Notes under the pieces: generated by a model
What the model was told of the DNA's origin: nothing
The model's database searches: none
What the model saw: only the letters and a program-made list of their open reading frames with translations
Shown: positions 48,801-60,800 of the stretch, piece after piece
Position numbering within the stretch: the first letter of the stretch is position 1
How the letters are laid out: each line of letters opens with the position of its first letter
Assembly: GCF_036588685.1 (NCBI RefSeq)
Contig: NC_086386.1
Span: 46,919,878 to 46,983,877 of the forward strand
DNA length: 64,000 bases
DNA from: Mytilus trossulus
Taxonomy: Eukaryota; Mollusca; Bivalvia; Mytilida; Mytilidae
Direction: 5' to 3'
Position numbers and translations under genes: made by a program

Positions 48801-51800
48801 ACTGACAGCATATCCTGCTATGCATGTCATTCAAGTGCAAAGCAGGGTTCATATTCACTAAACATTAAAATGTGATTCTCCTGATATACATGTAATATAT
48901 GCCACTAGACATAAAACTTCAATCCATCATCATTATCATAACAAAGTAGAGTTATGAAGAAACAAAAAATACTCTGTGCTCTGTTTAAATGCACAATTTC
49001 TCTCCATCTTTGCAAAGAGTTGTATTAAGGTTCATGTGGACCCTATGGCTAAAATGGCCGTATTTTCATCTCAAAATTTACTCTTGAGTACAGACAAACC
49101 TGCACATTTGTAAAAAAATTCAAGCATAGCATGCCCTAGATAAATGAATTTTAAGTATGTTTTATGATTTAGAAAAATAAAAACTTACCAGGATTTTGCC
49201 GTGCAGTTTTTTTCATTCCTCCAGAAGGTGCCAAAATAGACTAAGTTGGGAAACAGGTTTGAGAACTACCCCACAGGTAAAAATTAAAGTGAGCGTTTTT
49301 AATTGACATGGACATTAGATGGACAATAGATACCTGACAATAATTGGTTAATTAAACTGTGTACCTGAGTGGACCATATCAAGGTAAACTCAACTGTTAG
49401 TTAATTTTATCATCTTCTGCCGAGACGAAAAAAAGTGTACGGCAAAATCCAGTTAAGTTATGAATTTTCTAAATCATACCATGCATTTGAAATCTATTTA
49501 TCTAGGGCATGCTATGCCTTAAAACTCTTCCAGATGCACAGGTTTGCCTGTACTCAGAGAAAATTTGAGGTGAAAATACGGCCATTTTAGCCATAGGGTC
49601 CACATGAACCTTAAGCATGAAGTATTTCTGTAAAATCAGTTAATGCATAAAGGAATAGATATTGTCTGGTATCATGAAAAACTTCACTTATATAGTCGTC
49701 AATTTTCACTTTGCCAGAAATTTAAAGATTTGTTAAAAATTTTAAATATTTAAAGACATGCATACACTTTTTTCTTACCACCAATCAATTGAACTCCAAC
49801 AAGTCCTGAGTAAAACATCAGTTTTTAAGTTGGTATCATATGCATAGTATTAGTTCTTTTCTTATTTGTATAAATATTACATTTACCAAGTGTTATTTTA
49901 AACAGGCATCTTTCAACCTTAAAATTTGTAATAATAAACTTTTTCCCCCTGTAAATAATAATGAAATAATATGTGAGGTATATGTCAATGAGACAAAAAT
50001 CCAATGACAAAACAAAACAATGCCAGTGGGAGACTCTTCTGATCATATCAGACAAAAATGAAATTTTATCCAAGTTATTCTCGTTTTAACCCTCATTACT
50101 ATAAGACCTTTTAACGATCAGAGTTGTGGAATACTAGATAGAGATATCAACCAATATCGAATTAAAGATGTGACTGATAGTGTTCTTTCCATCTCTGCTT
50201 TATATTTGAATCATATTAATGAAGTTTAAACTGATGGATCATTTACATGTATTTGTTTCTAAACTTTCTGGCTGGTCAGGTTTCTCATATGGGAAAACTT
50301 TATTGTTACATTTCTGCCTTTAGCAATTGTTAACTTAAAGAGTAAAATGCAGATAATCAATTTGACTTTAACTGTTACCTGATGGGGGATTAAATAAAGA
50401 GGAATGGATTGACAGAATGGAAACAGTAGGCTTCATACAGTCCCTTTGACTTTAACTGTTACCTGATGGGGGATTAAATAAAGGGGAATGGATTGACAGA
50501 TTGGAAACAGTAGGCTCCATACAGTCCCTTGTGTCGTATTCATTGCATTAAAAGACAAATGAACAAACAACAGTCCAAAAAAAAATGGCACAGAAATTTG
50601 TAGATTGAACAACAGCAATCCAACCAGGGGTAAATGGTTTACAGAGTAAATATTAGTTTTATCATACATCTCACTTTAATTAAACAAGAGTGCACACACT
50701 GAAATGTCTCGCCTTCTTTACTATTCATTGATATTATGTTGATAGTCTTAAATATAAAGCTTTATTACAACTGTCACATAAATTTAACATAAACCAAGAA
50801 AACTAAACATTGACCTTTGAACCTTGAAAATGAGGTCAAGGTCAGATGAACCATGCCAGGCAGACATGTACAGCTAACAATTCTTTCATATAACAAATAT
50901 AGTTGACCTATTGCTTATAGTTTCTGAAAAAACAGACTAAAACACAAAAACTTAACACAGAGCAATGAACCGTGAAAATGAGGTCAAGGTCAAATAAAAC
51001 CTGTGCGACTGACATATAGATCATAAAATATTTCCATACACCAAATAAAGTTGACATATTGCATATAGTATAAGAAAAAAAGACCAAAACTCAAAAACTT
51101 AACTTTGACCACTGAACCATGAATATGAGGTCAAGGTCATATGACACCTGTCGGCTAAACATGAACATCTTACAATCATTCCATACACCAAATATAGTAG
51201 ACCTATTGCATACAGTATAAGAAAAGCAGACCAAAACACAAAAACTTAACTATAACCATTGAACAATGAAAATGAGGTCAAGGTCAGATGACACCTGTCA
51301 GTTGGACATGTACACCTTACAGTCCTTCCATACACCGAATATACTACACCTATTGCTTATAGTATCTGAGATATGGGCTTGACCACCAAAACTTAACCTT
51401 GTTCACTGATCCATTAAATGAGGTCGAGGTAAAGTGAAAAGTGCAAGGTACACACATACCAAATATAGTTATCCTATTACTTATAATAAGAGAGAATTTA
51501 ACATTACAAAAAATCTTAACTTTTTTTTCAAGTAGTCACTGAACCATGAAAATGAGGTCAAGGACATTGGACATGTGACTGACAGAAACTTCATAACATG
51601 AAGCATCCACATACAAAGTATGAAGCATCCAGGTCTTCCACCTTCTAAAATATAAAGCTTTTAAGAAGTGAGCTAACACCGCCACAGGATCACTATCCCT
51701 ATGTTGAGCTTTCTGCGACAAAAGTCGCAGGCTCTACAAAAACTGGAACAGTATAAGGTAGGGTTTCTCACAAAGATAATTTTACATCATGCAAACCACA

Positions 51801-54800
51801 TACCCCCCTTTTTTGCCTCCTTCCTGTAAAAACCCCAATAAGGTTTCTATGCATGGTATTACATCCATAAATGCCTCAAAGATTCTAAAGTTAATACATT
51901 CAAATGCATTGAAATAAAATAAATATTGGTTTTGTTATGATTTATGTGCATAAAATTGCAAGCTGACTATGTGGTTTTAAATCTTGATACTAACTTACTA
52001 GAATATATATGGTTTTTATTTCTATGCTTGCTGAAAGCAATGGGCATGTAGATTTTGTTGCTTGGGATTTGGACATTGATTTGGAAGGGACAGGCAGTGC
52101 GGGCAGATCATTGCATTTCCATCTGTATTACAATTTTCAGTCTTTAAACCTGGGCTTTCAAAAAAAAATTGAGCCAGCCAGACATTTTATATCTGACCCG
52201 ATTTTAATCCCTTAACACTAAATTACAAAAGGCAATTATGGTAATCAGATGGCCATCCCAATTATTGAAATTAGATTTTTCAAAAAACGATATTAAACTT
52301 AAAGTTTAAACCAATAAAATTGCAATCAGTCAGTTTTTCCATATATTATAATAATTTCTTACATTACTCTTTTGACCTTAAATTCATTGTTTTAATGTAA
52401 ATTATCTGTACTAAATAAAATCCCAATAAAACATGCAGATTCTAACATGCGATAAATCATTTCAATGTTAATATATAGGACCATGTTGCAGGCAGGGCTT
52501 GTTACTATGACAACTTACGTGATGGAGTAGGCGAGGGTGCTGTTTGAAAATTATCAAAATAAAAATAATGCACATCAAAAACTAAAAACATATAATTTGC
52601 ATACATCACAAAACTAAAATCACTCAAACAAACTTTTATATGTTAAAACATGCAATAAGAATCTTAAAAATATGTCTTAAAATAAAGTTTAATAAATTGT
52701 TTGGCAGAGCGCAGCTGGATATGACCACAGAGGTCCAACCCTGAACAGTTAAGGCCAAAATGGACTCAATATTCACGCTTGATACAGGTCTGAATTTGGA
52801 TTGTAAAAATAATATTTGACACATAATAGGTTTCAGACACAGAAAAACTGTAGTCAAAGGACTTAAAATAAGATATCTGATTTGAATTTATATTCAATTT
52901 TTTGCAGTCGTATAAAAATGCTCCAATCAGAAGTGGTACACTCCTCGAACAATCATAACATAAAAAAAGATAAATGATCTGTATTATTTATTTAATATGG
53001 TCCCCCTTGTCAACAATCAACCATCCTTAACAAGAAAGAGTAAAAAAAAATTAAAAATTAAAAAAAATACACATTTTCAGTAGTATTTTGACAGAACTAA
53101 AATAAATAAAGTATAAAAATAAAAGAAATCAATAATTTTCTTATTAATCACTAGTTTATCATAATTTTTCACTTTGTAATAAGTTTTCTGTAATGGGGGA
53201 AACACAACAAAATCAAACAAAAGGACAACAAAATAAAACTGACCTCAAACTGAACTTAATTCGGGTGTCGGTAAAACTTTATTATCTGTCAACACAGGAA
53301 ATGCTACTTTAACAGAGGACAAAAAGATTTACTTTTCTATCAAATTTTGATTTTTTAATTACCATGATACATCAAAGTCCATCTGTGTTTAATCCTTTAC
53401 AAATTGGTTTATATGCACAGAAAATAATATGTTTATTGAGATATATTCTTGAAGTACAAAGTGAAACGTGTAACTACTGTGTGTACCATTTTACCTGAAA
53501 GGCAGTTTTTCATATTGATTCCAGAGGTAACAGAAAACAAACTTCAATATTGAATTAGAATCATATTCAAAACAGTGTGGTCCTGGCCATTGATTGACGA
53601 CCTAAATTATTCCATTGACTGGGACAGATTAGGTGAACGTTTGTCGGTAACAATCACTGCTCACTATGTACTTGTTAAAGACACTGAATCTGTGGGGTCA
53701 CCAAAGGTATTCAACACCTAAATAAAGCAATTTCGAAAAACGAATCCAGAATAATACGATGTGTTGATTTATATCAATAATATAAATCAAAACATAAAGG
53801 TTATTCCTGAATAATTTTTCAAATTATTTTATTATTAAAGGCATTAAGAACCTTTGGTGACCCCCAAGGTTTAAATTCTATAATAAGTAAGAAGTGAGCA
53901 ATGGTCATTACAGACAAACGTTCACCTAATCTGTCCAAGTCAAGGGGATAATTTAGGTCGTCAATCAATGGCCAGGACCACACTGTTTTGAATATGATTC
54001 TATATCTTTCACTGGTTTCAAGTCAAAAATATATGTCACTTAAATAACACATGAACATGATGAATGTTGCCTCTTTCAAAGAGAAAAAAAGCTAATGATG
54101 TAAAAATTTGTAAGGGTTCCGCGGAACCCAGTGTCTCGCCTATTTTTGCTGTAAATCGCAGGCTCAACAACAATGAGGAAAAAAAACAATAAATATATTC
54201 CTCTTGTTACTATTTTATGATTGTAAGAAAATCTAAGTCCATTTAAAAGTAAATTACAGAAAAAACGGAGTAATCTTTTTACAAACTTTACTTCTGGATA
54301 CAATCTTATGATCATAAATAAGCTTCTGTCCAAGGTTGGTACAAACCCAGGATAGTTTAAGAAAGTTATTAAAAATTTAAAATCTTTAACCACAGAGTGA
54401 ATGTAATGGTTCCCCACAGAAAAACTAAGTCCATTTAGAAGTAAAATATGGAAAAAATGGATTTATTTATTTACAAAATTTACTTCTGGATACTATATTA
54501 TGATCATAAACAAGCTTCTGTCCAAGTTTGGTACAAACCCAGGATAGTTTAAGAAAGTTATTAAAATTCTAAAAACTTTTAACCACAGAATGAATGTAAT
54601 GTTTCCCTGCAGAAAAATCTAAGTCCATTTAAAAGTAAAATACGGAAAAAATGAAATTTTATTTTTACAAAATTTACTTCTGGATATTATCTTATGATCA
54701 TAAACAAGCTTCTGTCCAAGTTTAGTACAAACCTAGGATAGTTGGAGAAAGTTATTAAAATTCTAAAAACTTTAACCACAGAGTGAATGTTTTGTTTCCC

Positions 54801-57800
54801 CGCAGAAAAAACTAAGTCCATTTATAGTAAAATACGGAAAAAATGGAATTTTATTTTTACAAAATTTACTTCTGGATACTATCTTTTGATCATAAACAAG
54901 CTTCTGTCAAAGTTTGGTAGAAATCCAGTATGGTTTAAGAAAGTTATTAAAATTTCAAAAACTTTAACCACAGAGTGAATATTTGTTGACGCCGCCGACG
55001 GAATGTAGGATCGCTTAGTCTCGCTTTTTCGACTAAAGTCGAAGGCTCGACAAAAATCATAAAAGTGCCAACTTCTTTTGAATTATTAAAAACAATTCTT
55101 TACAATAAATGCCACTGCATACTCATGTTAAATGTTTGTCTAAAATAATTTTTAGAGGTACTTGGGACACACAGTAGATAATGTCAAACCATTACATAGT
55201 GCCTTATTTGTGGACTGTGGTATAAAAGGCCTACTTACACCTCCTAGTTATCCCCCTTACAGAGTATTTAACAACTGGATTGGCTATGTGTAAAATTGAC
55301 AGAGAGAAGAATAATCATGTCTCTTAAATACTTATTAAAATTGACAAGATTAAATCTGCATGGTATGCAATTACTGACAGCGTAATTTTCGTAATTTTTC
55401 GTGTTCTTAACTAATAGCCTACAATGAATATCTTTTTCAATTTTAAATACAAAGAAATTTGTTTCTAATTGAAATCTTGAAACATGCGAGTTTTGTTGAA
55501 CACTTTCTTGAAAGGTTAGAGACAGATTAAAACCAGATGCTCCGCAGAGCGTAGCTTTATACGACCGCAGAGGTTGAACCCTGAACGGTTGGGGCAAGTA
55601 TGGACACAAAATTCAAGCTGGATTCCGCTCTAAATTTGGATTGTAATTAAATAGTTGACACAGCATAGGTTTCTGACACAGAATGAATGTATTCAAATGA
55701 ACTTAAAATTTTTGTTTTCTCTTAGAGCAATTCACTATGCTGTTGAATATTAATCCTTTCAAAAAAATGTTTGAAGAAATTTTCTTTTTATTTATGAAAT
55801 TTCAAATGAGAAAAAATTGAACCCAATTTTTTAATCACATCCCCCTTTCCCTTATTCCAAAACTAATTTCAATTAAAATATTCTAATGGAGTTTGCAACA
55901 ATTACTTCTCATTTAAGTACATCATAAAATATTAAGATGTAAAAAAACTGCTTGTTATCACTGAATGGTAAAGATTATTTAAATTTATCAGTTGGTAGTA
56001 AAAAGTGAATATACATTGTATTTTGTATATAACAAAGATTTAAGTTGATTCTGGACAAAGAAAGATAACTCCAATTAAAAAAAATTCTTGCAGATATTTC
56101 TTGCTTACTATACTGGACAAAGAAAGATAACTCTTAATTAAAAAATAATTTGCTATTTCACAATATTGTGAAATTAGATATTTCTTGCCATTGCACAATA
56201 CTGTGCAATTGAAAAGACTTGCTATTGCACAATACTTAATATAATAATTTTAGATCCTGATTTGGACCAACTTGAAAACTGGGCCCATAATCAAAAATCT
56301 AAGTACATGTTTAGATTCAGCATATCAAAGAGGCCCAAGAATTTAATTTTTGTTAAAATCAAACTTAGTTTAATTTTGGACCCTTTGCACTTTAATTTAG
56401 ACCAATTTTAAAACTGGACCAAAAATTAAGAATCTACATACACAGTTAGATTTGGCATATCAAAGAACCCCAGTTATTCAATTTTTGATGAAATCAAACA
56501 ATGTTTAATTTTGGACCTCGATTTGGGCCAACTTGAAAACTGGGCCAATAATCAAAAATCTAAGTACATTTTTAGATTCAGCATATCAAAGAACCCCAAG
56601 GTTTCAATTTTTGTTAAAATCAAACTAAGTTTAATTTTGGACCCTTTGGACCTTAATGTAGACCAATTTGAAAACGGGACCAAAAATTAAGAATCTACAT
56701 ACACAGTTTGATTCGGCATATTAAAGAACCCCAATTATTCAATTTTGATGAAATCAAACAAAGTTTAATTTTGGACCCTTTGGGCCCCTTTTTCCTTAAC
56801 TGTTGGGACCAAAACTCCCAAAATCAATACCAACCTTCCTTTTATAGTCATAAACCTTGTGTTTAAATTTCATTGATTTCTATTTACTTTAACTAAAGTT
56901 ATTGTGCGAAAACCAAGAATAATGCTTATTTGGGCCCTTTTTTGGCCCCTAATTCCTAAACTGTTGAAACCAAAACTCCCAAAATCAATCCCAACCTTTC
57001 TTTTGTGGTCATAAACCTTGTGTCAAAATTTCATAGATTTCTATTGACTAAAACTAAAGTTATAGTGCGAAAACCAAGAAAATGCTTATTTGGGCCCTTT
57101 TTGGCCCCTAATTCCTAAAATGTTGAGACCAAAACTCCCAAAATCAATACCAGCCTTTCTTTTATGGTCATAAACCTTGTGTTAAAATTTCATAGATTTT
57201 TATTCACTTTTACTAAAGTTAGAGTGCGAAAACTAAAAGTATTCGGACGACGACGACGACGACGCCAACGTGATAGCAATATACGACGAAAATTTTTTCA
57301 AAATTTGCGGTCGTATAAAAAGCAAAAAAAAGACACAATTAACAATGTAAGTAAAAACATGTTAGATATGCAGAAATAACACAAACTAATCGTTTAAGAA
57401 AAAAACCCAGTTAGTAACCATGGTAACTTACGAGGCTGATCAGGTCCTGGTGTCATTCTACTTGGTGATCGGGTGAATACATTGCGTAGCAGTCTTGCTG
57501 TTTCTGTCAATCTATAAAAAATATTCTATTAGCTTTTGACCTACTTAAAATTCTCAAAATATGGTTATACAGTCTATAAAAAATATTCTATTAGCTTTTG
57601 ACCTACATAAAATTCTCAAAATATGGTTATACAGTCTATTGTTTGAACTGCAAACAATTTCAATGTAGTTACTAAGTATAATGATTATGTTTAGAATGAA
57701 GATTTCTCACATTTGTATTCTTGTACCAATAATTTCTATTTATTATACAACAAGAATGTGTCCATAGTACACACATGTCCCACTTTCACAATCAACTTCT

Positions 57801-60800
57801 ATGTTAAGTGGAAGTTGGGGTCAAAACTCTATTTTGGCATTAAAATTAGAAAGATCATATCATAAGGAACATGTGTACTAAGTTTCAAGATAATAGGACT
57901 TCAGCTTCATCAAAAACTACCTTGACCAAAAACACTAACCTGAAAGTAGCACTTTCATTTTCTATGTTCAGTGGACCGAGAAAATGGGGGGTCAGACGTC
58001 TAATTTGGCTTTAAAATTAGAAAGATCACATCATAGAGAACAAGTGTACATGGTTGCAAGTTGATTGGGCTTCAAAAGTAACCTAAAGGAGGAGAGACCG
58101 ACAGCTGAAGGTACAGACAAGCCAACTAATGCACAGAATGAAAAACATATTGCATATAAAAGAAATGTCTTCCCTTTGAAATTGCCTGATGATATTAAAC
58201 AATTTCTTTTTCTAGTCAATTTATATAGAATCAGTGGAATTTCGTACATTCTCTTTCAAATTGGTTAACATATATCAGTGGGATCTACATACTTTCTCTT
58301 AGTCAATTTAAGTACTATAGGTGTGGGATCTTCATGTAACTTTTCTTTCTCCTGGACTTCCTCCTTTAATGTTTTGTGTGTGGTCCTCTTTAATCTGTAA
58401 TGTTATACATTCGTGTAAATATTTTATATGCTCATTGGTTTTATCTTGTGTATATTTGAATCAAGTCTAAAGAAAATTGAAGCAAATTATCATTATCTAT
58501 TACATGAAAATAATATTTATTTGGATAACTATAATGTTTATAGGCAATATAGGAACGGTGTACTGACATAAGTAGTCTCTAAACACATTAGCTCCAAATG
58601 GAGCTTTCGTTAGTAGAAGCCATATTAACTATGTGTATCAGTGAGAAAAATGTAAAAGCATAAAAAAATAGTATATATACCAACTATAATGTTTATAGTT
58701 TATTTAATATAAGAAATCAATAGAATTTCAAGAAGAAAAAAAACTTTTGTAAGCTAAATCATGTCCATCCTTAATCCCATTGTATTAACTAAATAAATAA
58801 AGACAAATATCAAACCTAAATAGTTTAAGTACTCATCAAAATTATTATAAATAAAGAATATCAATAGAATTACATACAATCTTATTTCAAATTAAGCAGA
58901 AAGACATTTCTCTTTAAAAAAAAGAGAAGAAGTTAACAAAAAAAAGTACTCACGCTTTCCAAGCAATATCTCTGATTAAACATGTAAATGGAACAAGGAA
59001 TAGTCCCATCCAAAATATAGAACATCCTAACACATGTGACCCCTAAAATTCAATTAAAATACAGAGAAGGTGTACTGTGTTTATATTACACTGGACTAAA
59101 TTAAATCTCAGCGAAATCTTCAACATAAGATTATGATATTATATACATATTCTTAATCTGAAAATCTTATGTTGAGAGATAAGTGTGGTTTTACTGTGTA
59201 GAGTGGGGTGCTCATTTTCCCAACATCTGTTCATGTTTTCTACAGTTTATGTTCAGGTCTAAATGTTTTTGAAGTATACTGATATTTTTATATGAATATA
59301 ACTTCAAATGCAAAATATTCTTAAGCTTGAAAACGTGTTTGTTTGAATAAAGTCATCTGAAAAGTTAGATTAAAGGGTGTTTGAAATTACCTGATTTTTT
59401 GTCAATGAGGGACACATATTCGCCGTTTTTACACATCTATTTAAAACCAAATAACTGCAGCTTTAAACAACATTGATCAAAACGATTTCATTATAGATGA
59501 ATAGCAGACATTTCAAAGGTGTTATGAACTGAAATTTAGGGCATTCAAGTCAAAGAATTACTTAGAAATACTTCTTTGAATTCATGTTTTTCTTCAGGAA
59601 ATTGGCCGAAAATCGTTGTCCTTTTTTCTGTCCTTTTCAGTAAGTACCGCAATTTTGTCTCAGTTTTAAAAAATAATCATATTTGTTATATAATATCATT
59701 TACCAGTATATGTCTTCCATTTCAGCCATCCTTTGAAGTTTTTACACCTCAAAATCATAAAACGGCGAAATTGGGTCCCTGGCGAATATGGGTGCCCCAC
59801 TCTACAATTTATTTGAATGTTTTTTTGGGGTTTTTTAACATCTAATTGATGTGTTGTAAAATTACCTCTGTCAGATTTTAATTTGCAATTCACCTACATT
59901 AAACTAGTTTTCTGGACCAGTGGTTGATTGATTCATTAAATGTTTTTTCATTTATATCCAAAACAAGAATGTGTACCCAGTACATGGATGCCCCATCCGC
60001 ACTATCATTTTCAATGTTCAGTGGACCGTGAAAATGGGGGAAAATCTCTAATTTGGAATTGAAATTAGAAAGACCACATCATGGGGAACATGTACACTAA
60101 GTTTCAAGTTGATTGGACTTCATCAAAAACTACCTCGACCAAAAACTTTAACCTAAAGTGGGACAAACAGATGAACAGACGAGCGGATGGACTGACAGAC
60201 CATAAATGACCATAAGGCCGTACGGTGACCTAAAGTTGTTAATGTTTGTGTCATTTTGGTCTTTGGTGAATAGTTGTCTCATTGGCAATCATACCACATC
60301 TTCTTTTTTATATAAATGGGGCATAATAAAAACTAATATTTCATGCATTAAGGTTAACCAGAATGAGAATAAGAAATTAAGACTAACACTGGTAAAATGG
60401 GTACATTAGTTATAAATTGCAACTGGTCACCTTTAGTAAACCCTAAAGGCAATATAAAAGGATTCTTCAATAAGCAGAGAATTTGTCATTCTTTCAATAA
60501 AAGGAAACAAAATTGCCCCCATTGTAAATGAATTACCTATGGGTTAAGACAGCTCCCAGCACCAGTTTGAGCAGAATTCTTTAGAAAATTATTCAAATAG
60601 ACTTTGTAAGATGTAACACCACCAAATCAGGTCAGTTCACAACAAGAATGTGTCCATAGAACACGGATGCCCCACTCGCACTATCCTTTACTATGTTCAG
60701 TGGACCGTGAAATTGGGGTCAAAATCATAATTTGGAATTATAATTATAAAGATCATATCATAGGGAAAATATGTACTAAGTTTCAAGTTGATGTAACTTT

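Noticed and set aside
54076..54417. 113-codon minus-strand frame with hydrophobic stretches
   Set aside because: Lies in the 190-bp monomer repeat starting at 54,112; the other monomers do not keep the frame.
57164..57379. Arg-rich frame with RRRRRQRDSNIRR (also on the minus strand near 9,775 and 17,671)
   Set aside because: Derived from the GTC/GAC-rich part of the tandem-core element, not a nuclear-localisation protein.
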